This document shows positions 36,300-44,708 of a DNA stretch of 64,000 bases, one piece after another. Both the position numbers and the translations under genes were made by a program. Position 1 is the stretch's first letter; each line of letters begins with the position of its first letter. The stretch spans positions 1 through 64,000 of the forward strand of contig CANQVD010000019.1 of the NCBI GenBank assembly GCA_947627215.1, written 5' to 3'. The notes below the pieces were generated by a model. The model saw only the letters and a program-made list of their open reading frames with translations, had not been told where the DNA came from and made no database searches. Origin of the DNA: an uncultured Eisenbergiella sp. (GTDB taxonomy: Bacteria > Bacillota > Clostridia > Lachnospirales > Lachnospiraceae).

Positions 36300-37199
36300 T
36301 CATTCATTCACAGTTCTTATTTCAGGACAAAATCTCAATCCTTCAATAAAACCCAGAAATACCGTTTTAATTTTCCTCATTCTGCACGTTTTCGAGTGTA
36401 TGAGTATATCTAACACCGTATAAATATCTTTCAGAAAGATATAGCACCATCCTGCAAGGCCATATTGGCGGTAGCAATGCACGTCATTCCTATATATATA
36501 GTGATAACGGTCGATCCGTGAATCGTCATCCCGTGCAAAATTCACACGTAAATGTATTTTCATCGCATGCACGGCCCTGCTGGCTGGAATCATATAACAG
36601 GGATAATTTTTCGAAATCCTTCCGGTAAATTCATAATCATCCGTCCAGATGAAATACTCCCTGATGGGTAGACCCAACTTCTTGATCACTTCACTTTTGA
36701 CCAGAAGCGACACAAAGGAACACATCTTGATCGGGGCTATTCCAGATTGATATTCTTTTTCTCCAACATGTCTGAAGATATCCTTTTTCTGAATGTTCAT
36801 CCGACAGATACTTCCATCCGTCCAATATGCCACACTGGACAGAAATCCCCAGTTTCCATTTAATTTTTTATCTGCCTCAAACAACTCCAGCAAAGCGTTC
36901 TCTTCCGGCAGTGTATCGTCATCCATCATCCAGACATACTGATATCCCGCCAGTACCGCCTTTTTTACTCCGTATTGAAAGCCTCCGGCGCCACCGAGAT
37001 TAACCCCTGTATTAAAATAAAATATCCGTGGAACGGGAAAACAGTTCCTTACCATTTCTTCGGTTCCATCCGTGCTGGCATTATCTATTATATATACATC
37101 GCAGATGTATTCTTTCTGATTTAATATCTTCCCAATGCATTGATTCAATAATTGTTTCCGATTATAGGTAACAACTACTGCTGCTACATTATTCATCAT
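36300..37199 (-). CDS. GT2 family glycosyltransferase
   Basis: A 299-aa GT-A transferase. The N-terminal AAVVVTYNRKQLLNQCI, IIDNASTDGT and WMMDDDTLP (metal-binding DxD) are typical of rhamnosyl- or galactofuranosyl-type GT2 enzymes. It continues with FIWTDDYEFTGRISKNYPCY. It is cytoplasmic, with hydrophobic patches near the C-terminus (GWCYIFLKDIYTVLDIL) that may contact the membrane. It lies between the acyltransferase and FkbM methyltransferase genes in the AT-rich part of the locus. The sugar donor cannot be deduced. Confidence 0.9.
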   Translation of the reverse strand: MMNNVAAVVVTYNRKQLLNQCIGKILNQKEYICDVYIIDNASTDGTEEMVRNCFPVPRIFYFNTGVNLGGAGGFQYGVKKAVLAGYQYVWMMDDDTLPEENALLELFEADKKLNGNWGFLSSVAYWTDGSICRMNIQKKDIFRHVGEKEYQSGIAPIKMCSFVSLLVKSEVIKKLGLPIREYFIWTDDYEFTGRISKNYPCYMIPASRAVHAMKIHLRVNFARDDDSRIDRYHYIYRNDVHCYRQYGLAGWCYIFLKDIYTVLDILIHSKTCRMRKIKTVFLGFIEGLRFCPEIRTVNE

Positions 37200-37232
37200 T
37201 ATTGACCTTTTTCTTTATGTTCTATTCTTCCG

Positions 37233-38141
37233 CTATACTACTGCATACAAAACTGTCTCATTACCGCCTTTAGAGTGATGCCTGACATATAACTTATATT
37301 CAGGCACCAGTTCATGAATATATTCTGCTATGCGTATCATATGCTCATTACTGTGATAAATACAGATTGTTAGTTTTGGATGGTTTCTTAGGATTATCTC
37401 TCTGGCACCCTGTAGCGCACTCAATTCAGCGCCTTCGATATCCATTTTGATCCATGTCGCATCCCAGCATTCTGAAACAGCATCTAAATTGATCACCGTC
37501 ACCTCTGTCGTAACCTCCTCAGGATTATTTGTGAGTCGGCTTTGATTTCCATCTTCATAGAACTGAAGGATTTCTTCTTTATCTGATAAACCTTTGTTAA
37601 TCAACTTGATTTGCTTTCGCGCACCATAATTCTTTTCCAACATTCGATAATTTGCTTTGTTTGGTTCAAATGCAACTATTCTCTTAACCTTAACTTTGTC
37701 TCTATGGGCAAGTTTCATAAATTTCTGAATGGTATCTCCGATATAGGCTCCTCCGTCAATAAACACTTCCCCGTTCCTGATATGGATGATATCTTCCGGA
37801 AAATACTGATCTTTCAAAGAATAATTCCCTTTTTTATACGGGGTCCTGAACATGCGATACTGCAATACCCCCCCCCAGACTTCTCGGGATTTATCATCTG
37901 CAAGCATAGCCTTTACTGCTAAAACCCTACTTTCGTTTTCCTTAAAAAACTTTCTGGCCGCCAGCATATTCTTTGAAGGATGCTTCCTGAGAGATCTATC
38001 ATAAAAATACAAAAGCACAGGGCTAATAATCCTTGTAAAGCCAATCCCCTTTAAAAACAATACCAGGCGAAATGACCATTGATAATTTTGAGCAATTCTC
38101 CATATGCGGTAAACTCTACTCCTTATTTTTTCGATAATCAT
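37233..38141 (-). CDS. FkbM-family methyltransferase with G9 tract
   Basis: A 302-aa SAM-dependent O-methyltransferase. The C-terminal FkbM domain (about 115-300) includes EVFIDGGAYIGDTIQKF (SAM motif I), VAFEPNKANYRML and WIKMDIEGAELSALQGA. A basic N-terminal stretch of about 110 residues precedes it. A run of nine G (37868-37876) at codons 89-92 lies ahead of the catalytic domain, so slippage would remove the domain entirely. The frame is intact here. AAGGGAG precedes the start. It probably methylates a sugar of the repeat unit. Confidence 0.88.
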   Translation of the reverse strand: MIIEKIRSRVYRIWRIAQNYQWSFRLVLFLKGIGFTRIISPVLLYFYDRSLRKHPSKNMLAARKFFKENESRVLAVKAMLADDKSREVWGGVLQYRMFRTPYKKGNYSLKDQYFPEDIIHIRNGEVFIDGGAYIGDTIQKFMKLAHRDKVKVKRIVAFEPNKANYRMLEKNYGARKQIKLINKGLSDKEEILQFYEDGNQSRLTNNPEEVTTEVTVINLDAVSECWDATWIKMDIEGAELSALQGAREIILRNHPKLTICIYHSNEHMIRIAEYIHELVPEYKLYVRHHSKGGNETVLYAVV

Positions 38142-38165
38142 CCGTTAACTCCCTTGCCCCAGCTT

Positions 38166-38828
38166 TCAATACGCCCCCCTGCTGCCCAAAACCACCGGGA
38201 TCGTCTTGACGATCATTTTAAGATCTGTCCAGAGGCTCATATTTTCTATGTAATCCAGATCCATCTCGACCCATTCGTCCCACTCAATGTCAGATCTCCC
38301 TCCGATCTGCCAGTAACAGGTGAGGCCCGGCCTCACGATCAGCCGCTGTTTTTCATAAGCATTGCACTCTTCCATCTGCCATGTCAGGATCGGTCTGGGG
38401 CCGACGATACTCATATCTCCCTTCAGGATATTGACCAGCTGCGGAAGCTCGTCGATGGAACATTTCCGAATGAACCTTCCAACCTTCGTGACGCGCGGAT
38501 CGTTCTTTATCTTAAACGCGTGTCCGGTCTGCTCGTTTTCCTTCAGCAGTTCCTGCAGCTTCGACTCCGCGTCCTTATACATACTGCGGAATTTATACAT
38601 CCGAAAGGGTTTCATATTCCTGCCGGCCCGCGGCTGCACGAAGAATACCGGGCCGCCGTCCTCGCATTTGACAGCTACGGCAGTGATCAGAAATACCGGA
38701 GACAGACACACGAGCGCAGTAAAGGACAGCACAACATCCATCAGCCGTTTTACCGCCTTGTATACACTGCTTTTCTGTCGATACACCTCTGCCATATTCG
38801 TTTTGTCGATCACTTTTTCTTTGGCCAA
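38166..38828 (-). CDS. Initiating phosphoglycosyltransferase (WbaP/PglC core type)
   Basis: A 220-aa monotopic enzyme that transfers a sugar-1-phosphate to undecaprenyl phosphate, the first step of repeat-unit assembly. It has one re-entrant N-terminal hydrophobic helix (about 28-50, VVLSFTALVCLSPVFLI) and the core motifs FRMYKFRSMYKDAE, DELPQLVNILKGDMSIVGPRP and RPGLTCYWQIGGRS. The large N-terminal membrane domain of WbaP is absent. The start is TTG with GGAGAAGG upstream. It directly follows the CpsD gene, as in Gram-positive capsule operons. Confidence 0.93.
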   Translation of the reverse strand: MAKEKVIDKTNMAEVYRQKSSVYKAVKRLMDVVLSFTALVCLSPVFLITAVAVKCEDGGPVFFVQPRAGRNMKPFRMYKFRSMYKDAESKLQELLKENEQTGHAFKIKNDPRVTKVGRFIRKCSIDELPQLVNILKGDMSIVGPRPILTWQMEECNAYEKQRLIVRPGLTCYWQIGGRSDIEWDEWVEMDLDYIENMSLWTDLKMIVKTIPVVLGSRGAY

Positions 38829-38910
38829 TTTCCTTCTCCCGCCGGTCAGGCCTCTTCCTCATATCCGCAATGGGAGTACAGACCTCCCAGGCTCATTTGT
38901 CAGACGGCAT

Positions 38911-39654
38911 TCAGTTGTTCCCGTAATAGGCCCCGTAGTATTTCCCGTAATAACGCCCGTAATAGCGATTGGAGGACATATCCACGTCATTGAGCACGCA
39001 GCCCAGGATCCTTGTGCGCGCCACCTCGAGCTGTTCCTTGCACCGCTGCGCCAGCCGATAACTGATTGCGCCGTCTTTCAGGACGAGCAGCACACCGTCG
39101 CACACCCTGGCTGCCACTGCGGCGTCGATCACGTTCCCGATAGGCGGCGTATCGACAATCACCGCGGAATATTCCTCCCGCGCTCTTTTCGCCAGCATCC
39201 GGAACCGCTCATTCCCGAGCAGCTCGCTGGGGTTGGGCGGGAACTGTCCCGCCAATACGATATCCAGTCCCGACACATCGGTCCCGCATACGGTCTCCTC
39301 ATAGGATCTCTTGCCCACCAGATAGTGAGTCAGTCCCGCGCCCGGATCGCCGCTCTTGCAGTTCCGCCTCATAACCGACTTGCGCAGATCGGCATCCAGC
39401 AGCAGCGTACGTCTCCCGTTTTCCGCAAACGCCCTCGCCAGATTGAAGCTCACGGTGGATTTCCCGTCTCCCGGCATGGCGCTGGTGACGCAGATCACCT
39501 TGATCCCCTCGCCGGAAAATTCGATATTTGTGCGCAGCATCTTGAATGCTTCCTGCACCTCGAAGCCGTCCGCACAGGGCCGCAGCGTCACCGACGGCCG
39601 CACCTCCTGTGTCTGTTCCGTCCCTTCGGGGGCGTTATTCATGTTGTTCGGCAT
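38911..39654 (-). CDS. Tyrosine-protein kinase, CpsD/CapB type
   Basis: A 247-aa BY-kinase that works with the adjacent membrane adaptor to control chain length and export. It has Walker A SAMPGDGKSTVSFNLA, Walker A' LLLDADLR and Walker B VIVDTPP. The C-terminal tail is a Tyr cluster with four YY pairs in YYGRYYGKYYGAYYG, the autophosphorylation site. The start at 39654 overlaps the tail of the adaptor gene region by spacing only 4 nt. PHP phosphatase CpsB, also in the locus, would reverse the phosphorylation. Confidence 0.95.
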   Translation of the reverse strand: MPNNMNNAPEGTEQTQEVRPSVTLRPCADGFEVQEAFKMLRTNIEFSGEGIKVICVTSAMPGDGKSTVSFNLARAFAENGRRTLLLDADLRKSVMRRNCKSGDPGAGLTHYLVGKRSYEETVCGTDVSGLDIVLAGQFPPNPSELLGNERFRMLAKRAREEYSAVIVDTPPIGNVIDAAVAARVCDGVLLVLKDGAISYRLAQRCKEQLEVARTRILGCVLNDVDMSSNRYYGRYYGKYYGAYYGNN

Positions 39655-39658
39655 CCTC

Positions 39659-40441
39659 TTATCCCTTCTTCTGCGCGGGCGGGTTCTTTTTTCCCGTTCC
39701 GCTCCCCTTCTTCGTTTTCCTGTCACGCTTTCTGCGGGAAGCGCCCTTTCCCTGCGGAGACTCCTCTATTTCCGGGATCAGTGCCAGAGTGGACAGTCCC
39801 AGATACCGCTCCACGTCCTCGGCAGAGCGGATCGTGTCATCCGTCAGAAAGCACACGGTCAGGACAAGGAACACGGCCGCGAACCCGACCACCGCGGACA
39901 GAACCGTCCACAAAAGCAGGGACGGCGACGCCGGTTCCTCCGGAAGGTTCGCCTCCTCCACCACATTGACCGCTTCCACATCCGTCACGCTGCGGATGTG
40001 CTCTGCCGCCGTTTCCCGGATGCTGTTGGCGATCTGCCGGGCCGCCGCGGGGGACGGGTCCTCCACAGTGATGGAAATGATGCGCGTGTCCGTTACGTTT
40101 TCCACTGTAATGCGTTCCAGAAACGCGTCATAGTCGTCCTCCAGATGACAGCTGCGGATCACCGCCTCCAGCACGTCACGGCTGACGATCAGCTCCTCAT
40201 AGTCCTTTGTCAGCTGGCTCGCCAGCTGCATATCGCTGTATGTCAGCGCCCCGCCGTCCTGCTGGTTCAGGATGATGATCTTGGTCGTGGATTCATATTT
40301 CGGAGTGATCAGGAAAAAGCAGACTGATATTCCCGCCGCTGCCGTCGCCAGCGTTGCCAGTACGAACGCATACCAGCGCCGCAGCAGGTATCGGATCAGC
40401 TCCAGTATGTCTATCTCGATCACATCTTTATCTTGCTGCAT
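39659..40441 (-). CDS. Chain-length regulator / kinase adaptor, CpsC/Wzz type
   Basis: A 260-aa membrane protein with two transmembrane segments (about 25-46 and 172-194) around an outer loop, the Wzz/CapA layout. The start IDILELIRYLLRRWYAFVL and the proline-containing second segment region LPEEPASPSLLLWTVLSAVV fit the family. The last about 65 residues are a strongly basic cytoplasmic tail, which probably activates the kinase encoded next. It lies between cpsB-type and cpsD-type genes. Confidence 0.92.
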   Translation of the reverse strand: MQQDKDVIEIDILELIRYLLRRWYAFVLATLATAAAGISVCFFLITPKYESTTKIIILNQQDGGALTYSDMQLASQLTKDYEELIVSRDVLEAVIRSCHLEDDYDAFLERITVENVTDTRIISITVEDPSPAAARQIANSIRETAAEHIRSVTDVEAVNVVEEANLPEEPASPSLLLWTVLSAVVGFAAVFLVLTVCFLTDDTIRSAEDVERYLGLSTLALIPEIEESPQGKGASRRKRDRKTKKGSGTGKKNPPAQKKG

Positions 40442-40456
40442 ATTTTCGGTTTCCTT

Positions 40457-41212
40457 CTATTCTCGTCTCGATCCGATGATGTCGCCTGCATTTCCCCGAA
40501 GGAGCATGTCCGCGTATACGGATCCGTATTTTTTGATTAAGATCTGACTGCACCTGGCGAGTCCCGGCGTCCGATGGTCGCTGCGATGCGCATCCGTTCC
40601 CACATGATCCGCCATTTCTTCTTTCAGGAGCCGGTGGACGAATCGGGCCGCCGCATGACCGCTCTTTCCCGTGACGGAACCGGCATTGACCTGGATCCGG
40701 ACGCCCATCTCCCGCAGATTCTCTACCCTTCGGAAATCCTTCAGCAGGCATTCATACCGCTCCGCATGGGCAAGGATCGGCAGAAATCCCTCCCCCATCA
40801 CCGCGTCCATGGCGTTCTGTACGGTGCGGAACAGGACAGACGGCGGGAACTCGATCAGAACATATGCGGAACGGTTCAAAGTGCAGACACACCCTTCCCG
40901 GATGTATTCCGGCAGCCCGCTGAAATAAAAGATTTCGTTTCCCGGATACAGCCGGATCGGGATATCTTCTTTTTCCGCCGCGGCCCTGGTCGTCTCCAGC
41001 GCCCGCATAACGGTCTCCGGCGCCGCGCTGCGCCCGCCCGCATAGAAATGCGGCGTCGCTACGATATCGGTAATTCCCTCCCCGGCGGCAATGCGCAGCA
41101 TGGAAAGCGTCTCCTCCATATCCCGCGCGCCGTCGTCAAGGCCCGGGAGAATATGACAGTGCAGATCTACCATCCCCCGCTGGGGATCCGGCAGTCCTAT
41201 TTTACGGAACAT
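40457..41212 (-). CDS. PHP-type tyrosine phosphatase, CpsB/CapC
   Basis: A 251-aa metal-dependent phosphatase that dephosphorylates the CpsD tail. It has MVDLHCHILPGLDDGARD at the N-terminus (metal ligands His, His and Asp), VATPHFYAG, PILAHAERYECL and the closing DHVGTDAHRSDHR. ATG 41212 is taken as the start because GAGGAAG lies upstream; ATG 41173 is an alternative with the conserved motif right at the start. With the two following genes it forms the regulatory trio of Gram-positive capsule systems. Confidence 0.93.
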   Translation of the reverse strand: MFRKIGLPDPQRGMVDLHCHILPGLDDGARDMEETLSMLRIAAGEGITDIVATPHFYAGGRSAAPETVMRALETTRAAAEKEDIPIRLYPGNEIFYFSGLPEYIREGCVCTLNRSAYVLIEFPPSVLFRTVQNAMDAVMGEGFLPILAHAERYECLLKDFRRVENLREMGVRIQVNAGSVTGKSGHAAARFVHRLLKEEMADHVGTDAHRSDHRTPGLARCSQILIKKYGSVYADMLLRGNAGDIIGSRRE

Positions 41213-41447
41213 GCCCCCCGATTCACTTCCTCCCCGCCCGGTCTGTATTTTCAAAACCTCCGGACGAACGGCCATTTCGGCCCGTCCGGCCTTTTCGGGA
41301 TCTTTTATGGGTTCCGCCCCTGCATGGGCAGGGACGGAGACCCTTGAAACCACACATTTTTGAAACAGGTATTTCTATTGTGCCGATCCTGCGCCATACG
41401 GCGTCACAGCTCACCCGGCCGCCGTCTCAAAACAGCGGTTTACCCCA

Positions 41448-42158
41448 TCAGGTCCTGGGAGATTTCGCCGCGTCCGCAGGAATGCTGGACAGTTGTGCGC
41501 CCTTCGTCACGAGGAACGTCACGTTCACCGCGCCGCCGAAAGCGGGAAGCGCGATGGCGATAGCGCCGTTGATGATGACCACGGGCACCGCCACCCATGT
41601 GCCGTCCGCTCTCTGGTACAGCGCCTGTACGGTCTCGTTGGCCGCCAGCTTCTTGCCGCCCAGGATCTCATCCAGCACGAATGCCGTCGAGATGGACCCG
41701 TTCTGGGATACCGACTCGCCCGCCGCCGTCATCAGGCCGATGGACATGCTGCTGACCACGTTCAGCGCGCCGGTGGAGTCCGTCAGGGACAGCCCGTCCA
41801 CGCCGGTGAAGTTGACGATCTTCATCTTCGGGGAGGCCATCGCCTGTACCAGAGAAGCCGCCTGCGCCTGCGCCTGTGCAGCGCTTAAGGGCTGAGATAC
41901 AATGGCCACTGCCGCCGCGTCCACAACCTGTCCGCTCGCCGTGGTAAAGGTGGTGCCGGGAAGCGTCGCGCTGTTCTCAGCAGGAACGGTCTGTACCGGG
42001 CCCGCCTCGGTATTGCTGATGCTGGGGCTGACGACGATCTGCTGTACTACGTCTTTCGTGATTCTCGCACTGAGCTTAGCAGAAACAGTCATGCTCGAAA
42101 AAGTCATGCTCGAAAAAGCCAGCGCCAGAGCCAGAACGATCGCGAGTTTTCTTTTCAT
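41448..42158 (-). CDS. Secreted protein of unknown function, 236 aa
   Basis: An N-terminal signal peptide (MKRKLAIVLALALAFSS) ends in an AxA-type site near residue 26. The mature protein is rich in Ala, Val, Ser and Thr. A 15-bp tandem duplication inside the signal peptide region gives the repeated SSMT. The C-terminal part looks like a beta-rich domain (TVQALYQRADGTWVAVPVV, then AIALPAFGGAVNVTFLV). No catalytic motif, sorting signal or anchor is recognised. The start follows GGAGGG. It lies between the LCP gene and the capsule regulatory trio, so a role in surface attachment or in the matrix is plausible. Confidence 0.75.
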   Translation of the reverse strand: MKRKLAIVLALALAFSSMTFSSMTVSAKLSARITKDVVQQIVVSPSISNTEAGPVQTVPAENSATLPGTTFTTASGQVVDAAAVAIVSQPLSAAQAQAQAASLVQAMASPKMKIVNFTGVDGLSLTDSTGALNVVSSMSIGLMTAAGESVSQNGSISTAFVLDEILGGKKLAANETVQALYQRADGTWVAVPVVIINGAIAIALPAFGGAVNVTFLVTKGAQLSSIPADAAKSPRT

Positions 42159-42326
42159 GTCGATCACCCTCCTTTCTTGAGAATAAAAAACATCTGTGTG
42201 GCTTCTATATCAACAGTCATACTGCGGCTGTCAATATCTGCTGAAATATTTCTGTTTTATCCGCCTGATTTCCGTGAATCCGACAGGGATTTCCGGAGAA
42301 AGATATTTGATTTTTGCAGGCAGATC

Positions 42327-43547
42327 TCATAGCTCTTCGTAGAAGACCTTCAGGATCAGCTCGTACAGAGCCGTTTCATCCGCATAAAACTCCTCGAACA
42401 GCTCACCAAATTCCACGTGTCCCTCCAGAGAATAGATATCCTCCTGTGAAAAGGAACAGGACAGCGCTTCTCCCGCCAGATAGACCGCCTGATCCGCCGA
42501 TATATTCGTCACCATGTAGGGTGTGATCTCCCTGTACAGCTTCAGCGGAAGGCTCAGATCCTCCTTCACCGCCTGCTTCGCGCGTCCCACGAACGCCTCC
42601 AGGTACTGCTTCTGCCGCGCCAGTCTGGCCCCTGCACTCTCATACACCTTCACGTCCCGATATTTCAGAAACAGATAGGACTGCAGTCCCTCCAGGCGCA
42701 CTCGTTCTCCTGCTTTCCAGTCAGCGGTATACATCTTCCCCTGATATCTGGCCCTGGCGCCCACCGCGGACTCAGGGACCGTGACCTCCACGCCGCCCAC
42801 CGCGTCATTGACCGCCGGAATGGCCTCCATATTCAGCGCCGCGTAGCCGTGGATCGGGAGCCCGTAAAACAGGTTCGATACGGCGTCCACCGTGTTCTCG
42901 CAGCTCTCCTCCAGCCCCTCCCCATAGGCATGGGCCAGCGCGATCTGCGCCGTATCCTTCCCCGCGTACAGTCCGTTTCGGTCAAAAACGGAGATTTCCG
43001 TCATCGTGTCCCGCGGGATTCCGATCAGGCTGACCTTTTTCTCTGTCGGGTCCAGCACGGCCAGGAACAGCGCGTCCGCCTGCCCGCCCTGATAAAGATC
43101 GTCCGACGCATCCGCTTCCCCGTAGCGGTCGATTCCCATGAACAGGAATGTCCGTATCTCTTCCTTATATAGATATCCCTTTCCCTGATAGCGCAGCGCG
43201 CCGGTGGGCAGATCCTTCGTATGTACCACGTCCGGGCCGCTCTCTGCCGCTTCTTCCGTCTCGGAAATCTCCTCATTTCCTGTCACATCCGGGACGGCTG
43301 CCAGCTCCGGCATATCCATGACCGTCCCCCTGGCCGCCAGGGAACGCGCGCCTCTCCACCGCAAAAGCTGCCAGGTACCGGCCAGAAGGAGCACGATCAC
43401 CAACGGAATCGAAATTCCCAGCAGAAGAATGCGCGCCGTATCTCTCCGTCGGCGCTTTCTGCGCACGCCGGAGGACACAGAAGCGCGGCTTCCCTTTTTC
43501 CGCGGTCCCGCAGAGCTATGCTGCTTCTTATCCTTCCGTCTTTCCAT
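42327..43547 (-). CDS. LytR-CpsA-Psr (LCP) glycopolymer transferase
   Basis: A 406-aa membrane-anchored enzyme that attaches the finished glycopolymer to peptidoglycan. A very basic cytoplasmic start (RKKGSRASVSSGVRRKRRRR) precedes one membrane segment at about 38-58. The LCP domain (about 135-330) follows, with FLFMGIDRYGEAD, LIGIPRDTMTEI, VGGVEVTVPE and FLKYRDV. The start overlaps the end of the preceding gene by 20 nt, so the two are translationally coupled. LCP proteins act on undecaprenyl-linked polymers, consistent with a wall-attached polysaccharide. Confidence 0.93.
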   Translation of the reverse strand: MERRKDKKQHSSAGPRKKGSRASVSSGVRRKRRRRDTARILLLGISIPLVIVLLLAGTWQLLRWRGARSLAARGTVMDMPELAAVPDVTGNEEISETEEAAESGPDVVHTKDLPTGALRYQGKGYLYKEEIRTFLFMGIDRYGEADASDDLYQGGQADALFLAVLDPTEKKVSLIGIPRDTMTEISVFDRNGLYAGKDTAQIALAHAYGEGLEESCENTVDAVSNLFYGLPIHGYAALNMEAIPAVNDAVGGVEVTVPESAVGARARYQGKMYTADWKAGERVRLEGLQSYLFLKYRDVKVYESAGARLARQKQYLEAFVGRAKQAVKEDLSLPLKLYREITPYMVTNISADQAVYLAGEALSCSFSQEDIYSLEGHVEFGELFEEFYADETALYELILKVFYEEL

Positions 43548-44307
43548 CCGTCAGCACCGCCTGTACCAGATATCTCCTGTCGTCCTTTCCCGTAACGCCC
43601 GTTGACAGCGTGAGGATCTTATCTTCCGCAGTCACTTCCATGGAATCGTCAAGATAGGTGTCCATCCCCCTCTGCGCGAATACGTCCTTCAGATAGGAAG
43701 AAAAGATCGCGCTGTCCCAGAAATCGTATATTTTGATCAGATGCCTGTCGTCGTACTCGTATGCGGCAAAGATCCGGTACGTATAAATCTCCGCAGGCGT
43801 GGTCACACGGATCTCCCGATAGCTGTCAAAGAAATCCCGGTCACGGTACTGGTGGAGTCCGGCAAACCGTCCCTCCACATTTCTCCCGTAGATCACCGTA
43901 TTGGGATCGCCGAAGTCTGTATTGTTATAGTATTCCGTATAGATGCAGCCTGCCGGGTCTTCCTGACCGTTCAGGTCATGGTTCAGATAAAAATATTCAT
44001 CCTCCTCCGACTGCAGCACCGGAAAGCTCAGATCCGTTCCGGTGATCTCCAGCCAGGCATAGACCTCCGGATTATATTCCGACAGCTTCCGCAGGGCTTC
44101 CCGCTTATCCGCCGCGGCCGACGCTTCACGCACAAGCTCCTCCGCTGTCTGCTCAGCGGAAGTCTCCGTCTCTAATTCCGCGGGAACGGTCTGCACCGTC
44201 TCAGGGATTTCCTCGCCTTCCGGCTGTCCGCATGCGGATATACACAGACAAGCGGCCGCGGCAAACAGAAGCAACAGTTGTCGGCATAATGAAGATTTCC
44301 GTTTCAT
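43528..44307 (-). CDS. Sortase-fold lipoprotein without catalytic residues
   Basis: A 259-aa lipoprotein: a basic start, hydrophobic LLLLFAAAACLCISAC and a lipobox Cys at about residue 24. The rest follows a class B sortase domain (YAWLEITGTDLSFPVLQ, EYYNNTDFGDPNTVIYG, ILTLSTGV). In the catalytic positions the His of GHN reads Arg (VIYGRNVEG) and the Cys of TLSTC reads Gly (TLSTGVTG); an Arg near the end is kept. It is therefore probably a non-enzymatic binding protein. It is the first gene of the polysaccharide locus, overlapping the LCP gene. The start at 44307 follows GAGGAAA. Confidence 0.88.
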   Translation of the reverse strand: MKRKSSLCRQLLLLFAAAACLCISACGQPEGEEIPETVQTVPAELETETSAEQTAEELVREASAAADKREALRKLSEYNPEVYAWLEITGTDLSFPVLQSEEDEYFYLNHDLNGQEDPAGCIYTEYYNNTDFGDPNTVIYGRNVEGRFAGLHQYRDRDFFDSYREIRVTTPAEIYTYRIFAAYEYDDRHLIKIYDFWDSAIFSSYLKDVFAQRGMDTYLDDSMEVTAEDKILTLSTGVTGKDDRRYLVQAVLTDGKTEG

Positions 44308-44419
44308 TTTCCTCACGATTTCACTCTCATAAATGAATATGCTGATGTTTTTCATCTATAAATATCCGTTCCTATGTATAGAAGCACAAAAAAAAGCCTC
44401 ATTTTCTTCACTGTAGGAT

Positions 44420-44448
44420 ATATTATCATAAAGAAAGCTTTATTGCAA
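44420..44448 (-). promoter_or_regulatory. Candidate promoter of the polysaccharide locus
   Basis: TTGCAA (-35), a 17-nt spacer and TAATAT (-10) on the minus strand, about 110 nt before the first gene. The surrounding 400-base gap (44308-44708) is AT-rich and contains no convincing gene. Confidence 0.4.
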
Positions 44449-44647
44449 GTTCACTTTTATCTTAAATATTTCCCATTTCTCTGTTCACATTTTGTACGCA
44501 TTTAGGGAATCCCGTTTCAGATTAAAGAAATGGCAGAAAATATGCCTAATTTGAATGCAGATTTTAAAGAACGCCCGTTTTCCCGAAGACTTTTCTCTCC
44601 GAAAGCGAAAAATATATCCTATGCTTCTGAAAATGAACGCACACAAA

Positions 44648-44685
44648 GGCCGCGGCGTGCCATACAATCCCGGCGCTCCGCGGCC
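44648..44685 (-). terminator. Probable terminator after the PAP2-like gene
   Basis: Perfect 8-bp arms GGCCGCGG and CCGCGGCC with a 22-nt loop are followed on the minus strand by TTTGTGTG. This lies 24 nt past the PAP2-like stop. Confidence 0.45.
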
Positions 44686-44708
44686 TGATATACCTGATAT
44701 TCATGGCC

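Noticed and set aside
44485-44667. 60-codon open frame in the gap before the polysaccharide locus
   Set aside because: It has no ribosome site, unconvincing composition, and overlaps a terminator-like hairpin.
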